Shown piece after piece: positions 1 through 7,407 of a stretch of DNA of 64,000 bases; position 1 is the stretch's first letter; each line of letters starts with the position of its first letter. Both the position numbers and the translations under genes were made by a program. Below the pieces are notes generated by a model. That model was not told where the DNA came from. It did no database searches and was given only the letters and a program-made list of their open reading frames with translations. The stretch lies in NCBI RefSeq assembly GCF_011752005.1, contig NZ_JAAIJZ010000001.1:1-64000 (forward strand). The letters are read 5' to 3'. This stretch comes from Canibacter zhoujuaniae. Its GTDB lineage: Bacteria > Actinomycetota > Actinomycetes > Actinomycetales > Microbacteriaceae.

Positions 1-644
1 TGCACATACCTGCGACAGTTCCTGTTGAGGTGGATCTCGATGGTTCGCTGACATGGCAGCTGCTGACCGGAAAATTTCGCAATGTGGGTCTGCAGGTGCC
101 AAACTACACCGTTGCTGACGGTGTTACTGTCAACGTGAACGCAACCTTTGCTGGAATCGGAGTAAACCCAACTGCGAGCACGCTAGATAACGGGTGGGCG
201 TATGTGAGTATGACTCACGAACAGTTCCGTGAAATGGCAAAAACCCTGGCCGGTGACTGGGTTGATGACGTTGAATTTCATGACAACCGCATTATCGTGC
301 ATAAGTCTTTGACCGCTTTTGGCTCAAGCGTCGATGCGAGTGTTGAGGTGCAACCCTTAGCCGGTGCGGGGCAGACTCTGCTGCTGAACCCGGTGCAGAT
401 TAGCGCCGGCGGGATCACAACAACCCCAGAACAGCTGAGCCACCTCTCTGGCGGCCTACTCGGTGAAGTCGCATCCAGCTTCATTGAGCCTTACGATATT
501 TGCTTTATCAACTACATCCCACAGGGTTTGCAGCTGCGTCGCGTAGCTGTGACAGAGAAAGAGGTGCGGGCGAGTTTCCAAATTGATCCGGAGTTTCTCC
601 GCGATCCGCAGAAAAGACAACCCGGCACCTGCGCTGAGCACTAA
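1..644 (+). CDS. LmeA/DUF2993-family protein, 5' end outside window
   Basis: The reading frame is open to base 1 with no convincing start inside the window, so this is the C-terminal part (about 213 residues) of a larger protein. The pattern (a short V-D-L-D-G strand, then a Q-L-L-T-G-K-F segment, then alternating hydrophobic beta-like stretches) resembles the DUF2993 family, which includes the mycobacterial periplasmic phospholipid-binding protein LmeA. Such proteins normally carry an N-terminal signal or membrane segment, which would lie upstream of the window. It ends 32 bases before lysA, on the same strand. Family assignment is by resemblance only; function in this organism is unknown. 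Confidence 0.6.
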   Translation, partial: HIPATVPVEVDLDGSLTWQLLTGKFRNVGLQVPNYTVADGVTVNVNATFAGIGVNPTASTLDNGWAYVSMTHEQFREMAKTLAGDWVDDVEFHDNRIIVHKSLTAFGSSVDASVEVQPLAGAGQTLLLNPVQISAGGITTTPEQLSHLSGGLLGEVASSFIEPYDICFINYIPQGLQLRRVAVTEKEVRASFQIDPEFLRDPQKRQPGTCAEH

Positions 645-676
645 TTTCAACACCAGCCACAACCATGAGGAGCACC

Positions 677-2059
677 ATGAGCACCGACCTCAACGCTATC
701 AATCAGGCGATATTCCCCAGCACCGCAGCCCGCAATGCCGAAGGTGAGTTGGAGATTGGGGGAGTGGCAGCAACCGCGCTCGCATCTGACTACGGCACTC
801 CGCTGTTTGTGTTTGATGAGCGAGAGTTTCGTGCCCGCGCGAAGAACACCGTCACAGCGCTGCGGTCTGAGTTTCAGCGTATTGGTGCGGACGCAAAAGT
901 CTACTACTCAAGCAAAGCATTTTTGTGTGTTGAGGTTGCACGCTGGGCGATAGAAGAGGGGCTCCACATTGATGTTGCCAGTGGCGGTGAGCTTGCTGTT
1001 GTGTTGGCGGCGGGTATCGACCCGAAGCTTATTGCCATGCAGGGCAACAACAAGTCGCGTGCAGAGCTGCGTGAAGCGATCGAAATTGGTATCGGCAGCA
1101 TCGTCATTGATAGCGCGCATGAGATTGAGCGGCTGAGTGAGGAGGCTGCGAAGCTTGGCAAGACAGTGCGTGTTTTCTTGCGGGTCAACAGCGGTGTGCA
1201 CGCAACAACCCACAGTTTCCTAGCAACCGCGCATGAGGATCAAAAATTTGGGGTACCGCTGACGCAGGCAGCTGAGTTGATCGAGCGTATTCGCTCTGAT
1301 GCAAACATGGATCTGCGCGGTGTGCACTGCCACATTGGCTCTCAAATTCACGCGGTTGATGGATTTGTTGAATCGGCTGCCCGCATGACTGAGCTGGTTG
1401 CCGAGCTGAGCAAAACGGGCCCGGTGCCAGAGCTGAATCTCGGCGGCGGTTTTGGTATTGCCTACAATGAGGCTGAGGTAGAGAGCGCGCCAAACATTTT
1501 CGAGCTTGCCAAGCAGCTGGCAGATACAGTTGCTGTCGCCTGTGAACGCGCCGGCATTCCGGTGCCGCTCTTAAGCTTTGAGCCGGGTCGTTCAATTGCC
1601 GCCCCAGCGGGAGTCACCCTCTATGCGGTAGGAAATATTAAAACCGTTGACCTCACCGTTAGTGACAAGGCAGCTGACCCGGCAGATTTGGGTTATACCG
1701 AACGTCGCTACATCAGTATCGACGGCGGTATGAGTGACAACCTTCGCCCGGCTTTCTACAACGCCACCTACACTGCACGCCTCGCAAACCGGACAAGCAG
1801 TGCGCCACCCGCCCTGTCTCGTGTTGTTGGTAAACACTGTGAAACGGGCGATATCGTGCTGCACCGCGCGCTTTTGCAGAGTGATATTAGTGAAGGGGAT
1901 CTGCTCGCGTTTGCGGCAACAGGCGCTTATGGCTGGGTGCTTGCGAGCAACTACAACTATGTGCCGCGCCCGGCAGTGGTTGCTGTGCGAGACGGTGAAT
2001 CACGCTTGATAGTGCGCGGAGAAACAATTAAAGACTTGGTGGCGCGCAGCGTCTACTAA
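677..2059 (+). CDS. lysA: Diaminopimelate decarboxylase
   Basis: PLP-dependent decarboxylase that converts meso-diaminopimelate to L-lysine, the last step of lysine synthesis, in the cytosol. The 460-residue protein has the alanine-racemase-fold barrel with the Schiff-base lysine in Y-Y-S-S-K-A-F (K80), the H-C-H-I-G-S-Q strand, the glycine-rich L-N-L-G-G-G-F-G phosphate loop, and the conserved G-K-H-C-E-T-G-D motif near the C-terminus. I chose the ATG at 677, which has GAGGAG four bases upstream; an in-frame ATG at 665 would add four residues. It is followed after 53 bases by hom, the usual actinobacterial neighbour. Confidence 0.95.
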   Translation: MSTDLNAINQAIFPSTAARNAEGELEIGGVAATALASDYGTPLFVFDEREFRARAKNTVTALRSEFQRIGADAKVYYSSKAFLCVEVARWAIEEGLHIDVASGGELAVVLAAGIDPKLIAMQGNNKSRAELREAIEIGIGSIVIDSAHEIERLSEEAAKLGKTVRVFLRVNSGVHATTHSFLATAHEDQKFGVPLTQAAELIERIRSDANMDLRGVHCHIGSQIHAVDGFVESAARMTELVAELSKTGPVPELNLGGGFGIAYNEAEVESAPNIFELAKQLADTVAVACERAGIPVPLLSFEPGRSIAAPAGVTLYAVGNIKTVDLTVSDKAADPADLGYTERRYISIDGGMSDNLRPAFYNATYTARLANRTSSAPPALSRVVGKHCETGDIVLHRALLQSDISEGDLLAFAATGAYGWVLASNYNYVPRPAVVAVRDGESRLIVRGETIKDLVARSVY

Positions 2060-2112
2060 ACTTTTAACATTGACTTTTACCCAAATAAACGAATCAGAAA
2101 AGAGTGAGTTTC

Positions 2113-3426
2113 GTGAGCGAATTGCGCAATCTTCGGGTGGCTCTGTTGGGAAGCGGATCGGTTGGTTCTCAAGTGGCGAGGTTGCTGCTTGAACACAGCG
2201 AAGAGCTCTCCGCTCGGATCGGTGCAAAGCTGGAGCTCGCCGGAATTGCCGTGCGCAACCTGGATGCTAAGCGGGATGTTGAATTGCCGCAGGAGCTTTA
2301 CACAACCGACGCCGAGCGGCTGATCCTCGGCGCAGATATTGTTGTGGAGGTTATGGGCGGTATTGAGCCGGCAAGAACCCTGATCCTTACCGCACTGCAG
2401 CAGGGTTCAGATGTGATCACCGCCAATAAGGCTCTGCTTGCGGCGCACGGGGAAGAGCTGCAGGCAGCCGCTGATCGTGTTGGCGCGCAGCTGTCTTATG
2501 AGGCAGCGGTTGCGGGGGCGATTCCGATCATTCGACCGCTTTTGAACAGCCTCGCAGGCGACAATATTAAGCGTGCAATGGGGATCGTAAACGGATCAAC
2601 TAACTATATTCTCGACAGCATGGATCGCTTTGGGCAGACCACAGAGGAGGCAATGCAGATTGCCAGCGACCTTGGCTATCTGGAAGCGGATCCGACCCTC
2701 GACGTCGAAGGCTATGACGCCGCACAGAAGGCAGCAATTCTGGCGCGTATTGCCTTCCACACGGAGCTGCCCGCAGACGCAGTTTATCGTGAGGGAATCA
2801 CGAAGATAACCGCTGAAGATATCGCGACAGCAAAACAGAACGGGCAGACTATTAAACTGCTCGCGGTGGTTGAGCGTGTCGAGCGCGAAGACGGATCTGA
2901 GGGCGTATCAGCGCGTGTTTATCCGGCGCTAATCTCCCGTGAGCATCCGCTGGCTGCTGTGCACGGCGGAAAGAATGCGATCTTTGTCGAAGCTGAGAGC
3001 GCCGGCGAGCTAATGTTTTACGGTGCGGGAGCCGGCGGTGTGGAAACCGCCTCTGCTGTGCTGGGTGATCTGGTTTCCGCTGCGCGCCGCCATGTAGCAG
3101 GCGGGCCGGGTGTCTCGTTTAAGAGTTACGCAAATCTGCCGGTGCTTACGATCGGGGAGATTCTCACCGCATATCAGCTGCGGCTGACAGTTGCCGATCA
3201 ACCTGGTGTGCTGCAACAGATCGCCGGTGTGTTTGCTGAGAATAACGTCTCGCTTGCGACGGTGCAGCAGAGCCCGAGCAAAGATACTGCAGACGCCGCA
3301 ACTCTTGTTATCGGAACCTATCGTGCGCGCGAGGCGGAGCTAAAAGCAACCCTAGAAAGAATCGCTGCGCTTGATGCTGTGTTGTCTGTCGACAGCACTC
3401 TGCGTGTTGCTGAGGTCTCTGCATAA
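2113..3426 (+). CDS. hom: Homoserine dehydrogenase
   Basis: Reduces aspartate semialdehyde to homoserine with NAD(P)H, the branch point towards threonine and methionine. The N-terminus has the Rossmann motif L-L-G-S-G-S-V-G, followed by the catalytic domain (G-I-V-N-G-S-T-N-Y-I, with the L-G-Y-L-E-A-D-P-T-L-D-V-E-G-Y-D region) and a C-terminal ACT domain (roughly the last 85 residues), which in this family mediates feedback inhibition by threonine. Two GTG starts are possible, 2104 and 2113; I prefer 2113 because the purine stretch AAAAGAG then has usable spacing. The stop overlaps the thrB start by one base (TAATG), implying translational coupling. No thrC lies between hom and thrB. Confidence 0.95.
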   Translation: MSELRNLRVALLGSGSVGSQVARLLLEHSEELSARIGAKLELAGIAVRNLDAKRDVELPQELYTTDAERLILGADIVVEVMGGIEPARTLILTALQQGSDVITANKALLAAHGEELQAAADRVGAQLSYEAAVAGAIPIIRPLLNSLAGDNIKRAMGIVNGSTNYILDSMDRFGQTTEEAMQIASDLGYLEADPTLDVEGYDAAQKAAILARIAFHTELPADAVYREGITKITAEDIATAKQNGQTIKLLAVVERVEREDGSEGVSARVYPALISREHPLAAVHGGKNAIFVEAESAGELMFYGAGAGGVETASAVLGDLVSAARRHVAGGPGVSFKSYANLPVLTIGEILTAYQLRLTVADQPGVLQQIAGVFAENNVSLATVQQSPSKDTADAATLVIGTYRAREAELKATLERIAALDAVLSVDSTLRVAEVSA

Positions 3427-4334
3427 TGCGCAAAGTACGGGTGCGTGTGCCCGCCACGAGCGCTAACTTAGGGCCGGGCTTTGACACATTTGGACTGGGG
3501 CTCTCATACGCTGACGAGCACACCGCTGAGGTGCTACCGGCAGGCTCTGAAACAGTTGTGCGGATCAGCGGTAACGGTGCTGGAGAGCTTCCCACCGATG
3601 CCAGCAACCTGATGGCAAAGTCGGTTGCGCATGTGTTCAAACGGGTGGGTCGGGAAGTGCCGCCGCTTGAAATTCATGCGCACAACCGGATCCCGCACGG
3701 ACGCGGTATGGGATCTTCTGGCGCCGCAATTGTTGCGGGTGTGATGATGGCGAAGGGTTTGCTTGCTGGCGAGGTGGAGCTTTCGGATCAGGCTCTGTTG
3801 GATTACGCAACAGAGCTGGAAGGGCATCCTGACAATGTTGCGCCGGCTCTTATGGGCGGGTTAACTATTGCTTGGACGAGCGAGAACGGCCCGCGGGCAA
3901 AAAAACTTGCTGTGCACAGGAGTATCGCGCCGTTGGTTTTGGTGCCAGATTTTCAAGTCTCAACTAAACTTGCCCGCTCCCTGCAGCCGGACAGTGTGCC
4001 CCACGTTGACGCTGTGTTTAACGTTTCGCGCTCCTCACTGTTGGTGGCAGCGCTGACTCAAAGCCCGGATCTTTTGTTTGCCGCGACAGAAGACAAACTG
4101 CATCAAAACTATCGTGGCGAGGCTATGCCACGCACCCGAGATCTGGTTGCTGCGCTGCGTGCACAAGGGTTCCCATCGGTAGTTTCAGGTGCTGGCCCGT
4201 CAATTTTGGTGTTGAACGAAAGTTCAAGTCAGAGGCTTGAAGCGGTCGATTATGTTACTGAAAACGCGCCCGATTGGCAGCGTTTAGTGCTGGCTGTCGA
4301 TATTCAAGGTGCTACAGTAGAAGAAGTTGTTTAG
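3426..4334 (+). CDS. thrB: Homoserine kinase
   Basis: GHMP-family kinase that phosphorylates homoserine using ATP, the penultimate step of threonine synthesis. At 302 residues it has normal length. The GHMP ATP-binding loop P-H-G-R-G-M-G-S-S is at about residues 90-98, the N-terminal P-A-T-S-A-N-L-G-P-G-F-D strand is typical, and the C-terminal G-A-G-P-S motif is present. It overlaps hom by one base and closes the small amino-acid operon; threonine synthase must be encoded elsewhere because the next gene, 120 bases downstream, is the Rho-family gene. Confidence 0.95.
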   Translation: MRKVRVRVPATSANLGPGFDTFGLGLSYADEHTAEVLPAGSETVVRISGNGAGELPTDASNLMAKSVAHVFKRVGREVPPLEIHAHNRIPHGRGMGSSGAAIVAGVMMAKGLLAGEVELSDQALLDYATELEGHPDNVAPALMGGLTIAWTSENGPRAKKLAVHRSIAPLVLVPDFQVSTKLARSLQPDSVPHVDAVFNVSRSSLLVAALTQSPDLLFAATEDKLHQNYRGEAMPRTRDLVAALRAQGFPSVVSGAGPSILVLNESSSQRLEAVDYVTENAPDWQRLVLAVDIQGATVEEVV

Positions 4335-4402
4335 CAATTTGCGCAGTCGCGCGGTTAACTGGCTAACACTATTTACTACGGAATAACACGCAGTTTGGAA
4401 TG

Positions 4403-4416
4403 TGCTCAGCTGAGCA
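4403..4416. promoter_or_regulatory. Perfect 14-bp palindrome upstream of rho
   Basis: TGCTCAGCTGAGCA is a perfect palindrome 39 bases before the rho start codon. A possible -10 (TACTAT, 4428-4433) follows, so the palindrome sits about where a -35 box would be. This fits a repressor or activator site on the rho promoter; the binding protein is unknown. Confidence 0.4.
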
Positions 4417-4454
4417 TTTGCGTGATTTACTATCCCGTCTGGAAGGACTGAAAA

Positions 4455-6299
4455 ATGGTTGAAGAAACAACCGAGACCGAAACTCCGAAGCGTCGCAGCC
4501 GTCGCGTTTCAACACCAACTGTTGACACAGCGGCCGCAGTTGATGCTGCTACCGCAGCACCAACTGATTCTGCCGCAGTGGTTGAGGAGGCGCCGAAGAA
4601 GACTACGCGTCGTCGCACCACTAAGAAGGCTGATGCTGAAGCGCCTGCGGCTGATGCTGCTGTTGTAGCGGAGGAAGCTGCTGTGGTTGAGGAGGCGCCG
4701 AAGAAGACTACGCGTCGTCGCACCACTAAAAAGACTGCTGCTGCAAGCAGTGAAGCACCAGCTGCAGAAAACGCCGAGACAGGTGCGGCTCCGGCGCAAA
4801 AAGACGCTGACGCGTCTGAAGCAGCCGACGCGGCGGAAAAACCGAAGCGCGGTCGCCGTCGTGCAACTGCAAGCAGCACTAAAGCTAACGCAAAGCAAGA
4901 AGAGACGGCGGAAAGCGAGAAAAACGAAGATGCTGTCGAGAGCACCAACACTGTCGAGAGTGCCGCAGCTGATGCCGACAAGCACGGTGATGTAGATAAG
5001 TCGAGTGACGCTGCGAAGTTGGGTGACAGTGAGAAACCCGGTGACACAGACGGCGACAATCAAAAATCAGACCGCGAGATGCGCAATGGACGGCAGCGCA
5101 CGCGGCAACGCGACCGCAAGCGTCGCAACACTGATGACAGCGAAGAGCTGACTGAATCAGACGTGCTGCTGCCGATTGCGGGGATTCTTGACGTGCTCGA
5201 CAATTACGCATTCGTGCGCACCACCGGTTACCTGCCGGGCGCCACAGACGTGTATGTGTCACTGAGCCAGGTTAAGCGGCACAACCTCCGCAAGGGTGAC
5301 GCAATAGTTGGTGCCATTCGGCAGCCACGTGAGGGTGAAAACGGCGGCCGTCAGAAGTACAACGCACTTATTAAAATTGATACCATCAACGGCCAGTCTG
5401 TTGAAGAGGCGGCAAGTCGCGGTGAATTCAGCAGCCTGACTCCGATATCGCCCGATCAGACCGTGGTAGCCAGTTCTGCAAACAACTCCGTTGTGTCCCG
5501 GTTATTTGACCTGTTTGCACCCCTCGCTCTCGGTCAGCGTGGGCTCATTGAAGCACAGAGCGGTACTGGAGCAACTGAAACACTGTTAGAAATTGGGAAG
5601 AGCTTCGGCGCTGCATCACCAGAAACTCACGTTATGCACGTCTTAGTGAGTGCGCGACCTGAGGAAGTAACAGAACTCAGCCGTCGTGTTGACGGCGAGC
5701 TTATCGCCGCAGCCGCAGATAGCCCGACCGACGATAAACTCACTGTTGTTGAACTCGCTCTCGAACGCGCCAAGCGACTTGTGGAGCTCGGTCACGATGT
5801 TGTGCTGCTGATTGACCGTTTGTCTGATCTTGCTATTGCACACGAGTCAGCGTTGATGATGGGCAAAAATTCAACCGCTCTTATGATCGGTGGAAACCCC
5901 ACCTCACCCGGAAACCAGTTGATCCGGCAGGTGTTTGCGACCGCTCGCAACGTTGAAAACGGCGGTTCCCTGGCAATTTATGCTGCGGTGGATACGCTGA
6001 GCGCCTTCGGAATCGACCTGCCAAGTCTCGCCAACTGGCAGATCAGCCTCGATGAAGGTCGCGCACTCCTAGGTAACTTCCCAAATATTAGTGTGTCGCG
6101 CGCTAAGGTTCGCGGTGCGGCCGCTCTGCAGGGTGAAAATGTGTACCACACCGTAAAGAGCGCAATCAAAGCCGTGTCACCCGCAGAAGGGCCCGGAGAT
6201 GCTTTCTTCGGAGATCCGACAGCTGACATCGAGCTCACCGATATTGTTGCAAACGCGAAGACTCTTGACGACGCCCTGATCGCGCTCGCTAAGCGTTAA
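4455..6299 (+). CDS. rho: Rho-family protein with degenerate ATPase motifs
   Basis: By position and sequence this is the actinobacterial transcription terminator Rho (614 residues), but the motor looks dead. Residues 1-230 are a low-complexity Ala/Glu/Lys/Arg region with two copies of a 17-residue block. Residues about 235-310 are a well-kept cold-shock RNA-binding domain (G-I-L-D-V-L-D-N-Y-A-F-V-R). In the motor domain the Walker A lysine is Ala373 (G-T-G-A-T instead of A-G-K-T), the catalytic glutamate of D-E-R-P-E-E-V is Ala400 (S-A-R-P-E-E-V), the Q-loop G-G-V-D becomes G-G-N-P (479-482), the R-loop G-T-G-N is absent and the arginine-finger region is unrecognisable. Walker B Asp454 and R-P-E-E-V-T remain. 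The frame is intact over 1.8 kb, so it is expressed and selected rather than a pseudogene. Start: ATG after GGAAGGA. rpmE, often between rho and prfA, is missing. Confidence 0.9.
   Translation: MVEETTETETPKRRSRRVSTPTVDTAAAVDAATAAPTDSAAVVEEAPKKTTRRRTTKKADAEAPAADAAVVAEEAAVVEEAPKKTTRRRTTKKTAAASSEAPAAENAETGAAPAQKDADASEAADAAEKPKRGRRRATASSTKANAKQEETAESEKNEDAVESTNTVESAAADADKHGDVDKSSDAAKLGDSEKPGDTDGDNQKSDREMRNGRQRTRQRDRKRRNTDDSEELTESDVLLPIAGILDVLDNYAFVRTTGYLPGATDVYVSLSQVKRHNLRKGDAIVGAIRQPREGENGGRQKYNALIKIDTINGQSVEEAASRGEFSSLTPISPDQTVVASSANNSVVSRLFDLFAPLALGQRGLIEAQSGTGATETLLEIGKSFGAASPETHVMHVLVSARPEEVTELSRRVDGELIAAAADSPTDDKLTVVELALERAKRLVELGHDVVLLIDRLSDLAIAHESALMMGKNSTALMIGGNPTSPGNQLIRQVFATARNVENGGSLAIYAAVDTLSAFGIDLPSLANWQISLDEGRALLGNFPNISVSRAKVRGAAALQGENVYHTVKSAIKAVSPAEGPGDAFFGDPTADIELTDIVANAKTLDDALIALAKR
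4578..4733 (+). repeat. Two 51-bp direct repeats inside rho
   Basis: 4578-4628 and 4683-4733 are identical except for one synonymous base (AAG/AAA lysine codon). Each encodes V-V-E-E-A-P-K-K-T-T-R-R-R-T-T-K-K. The copies start 105 bases apart, in frame. Near-identity at wobble positions points to recent duplication or gene conversion in the disordered basic region. Confidence 0.9.
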
Positions 6300-6318
6300 T
6301 TAGGTAACAGGAGAAAGC

Positions 6319-7392
6319 ATGTTTGAACAGGTTGAAGTGCTCCTGGTAGAGCACGCTGACTTGCAGGAGCAGCTTGCCGATCCGGAGCTGCACGCAGATC
6401 AGGCGCGCGCAAAAAAGGTTAATCGCCGCTACGCTGAGCTGTCAAAGATTAAGGCCGCTTACGAAGCTTGGCAGCAGCTGGGGGACGACCTCGAAGCCGC
6501 TCGTGAGCTTGCTAAAGAAGATTCAGCCTTTGCTGATGAACTCCCAACACTCGAGGAGGGGCTGGCAGAGGCACAGGAGAGGGTGCGCCGGCTCCTCATT
6601 CCGCGTGATCCGGATGACGCTCGCGATGTGATTCTTGAAATTAAGGGTGGCGAAGGTGGCGCGGAGTCGGCACTGTTTGCGGCTGATTTGCTGCGCATGT
6701 ACACCTACTACGCAGAGTCAAAGGGTTGGAAAACTGAGATTTTAGAGCGCGACGAGAGCGATCTTGGCGGTTTTAAAAATGTGCAGGTTGCAATTAAGGG
6801 CAACGCGAGCGATCCGAGCCAGGGTGTGTGGGCGCATCTGAAGTTTGAGGGCGGTGTGCATCGTGTGCAGCGTGTGCCCGTGACCGAAACCCAGGGCCGT
6901 ATCCACACGTCAACAACCGGTGTGCTCGTGTTTCCAGAGGTTGATGAACCCGAAGAAATTGAGATCAACCAGAACGACTTAAAGATCGATGTTTTCCGTT
7001 CTTCAGGCCCCGGTGGGCAGTCGGTTAACACAACCGACTCTGCTGTGCGAATCACGCACCTGCCAACCGGCATAGTGGTTTCGATGCAGAATGAGAAATC
7101 ACAAATTCAGAACCGTGAAGCTGCGATGCGTGTTCTCCGTGCGCGCCTGCTTGCCGTGCAGCAGGAAGAAGCTGAAGCCGCAGCAAGTGCGCACCGCAAG
7201 AGTCAGATCCGCACCATGGATCGATCTGAGCGTATTCGCACCTATAACTTCCCGGAAAACCGGATTGCAGATCACCGCACCGGCTATAAGGCATACAACC
7301 TGGATCAGGTTATGAACGGTGCGCTCGGGCCGGTAATCGACTCATGTATTCACGCAGATGAAGAGGCTCGCTTAGCGGATCTCGGAAACTAG
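6319..7392 (+). CDS. prfA: Peptide chain release factor 1
   Basis: Recognises UAA and UAG stop codons on the ribosome and triggers peptide release. The 357-residue protein has normal length. The codon-reading tripeptide P-V-T is at residues 187-189, which marks RF1 rather than RF2, and the peptidyl-hydrolysis GGQ motif is at 232-234 in S-S-G-P-G-G-Q-S-V-N. The start ATG follows AGGAGA. It lies 19 bases after rho. PrmC, the enzyme that methylates the GGQ glutamine, is usually the next gene but here is about 3 kb further on, beyond a transporter and two cysteine genes. Confidence 0.97.
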   Translation: MFEQVEVLLVEHADLQEQLADPELHADQARAKKVNRRYAELSKIKAAYEAWQQLGDDLEAARELAKEDSAFADELPTLEEGLAEAQERVRRLLIPRDPDDARDVILEIKGGEGGAESALFAADLLRMYTYYAESKGWKTEILERDESDLGGFKNVQVAIKGNASDPSQGVWAHLKFEGGVHRVQRVPVTETQGRIHTSTTGVLVFPEVDEPEEIEINQNDLKIDVFRSSGPGGQSVNTTDSAVRITHLPTGIVVSMQNEKSQIQNREAAMRVLRARLLAVQQEEAEAAASAHRKSQIRTMDRSERIRTYNFPENRIADHRTGYKAYNLDQVMNGALGPVIDSCIHADEEARLADLGN

Positions 7393-7407
7393 AATTAGGA
7401 GGGGCAG

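Noticed and set aside
1185..1595. 136-residue minus-strand frame inside lysA
   Set aside because: Fully inside a confident gene, composition of a shadow frame, no start signals.
4430..5063. Long minus-strand frames (209 and 184 residues) opposite the rho N-terminus
   Set aside because: They mirror the low-complexity GCT/GCA/CGT-rich coding region, have Ser/Ala/Arg composition with no domain, and no ribosome site.
4455..6299. rho as a plain pseudogene
   Set aside because: No stop or frameshift over 614 codons, good ribosome site, and strong conservation of the RNA-binding domain and parts of the motor scaffold; a decaying gene would not show this.
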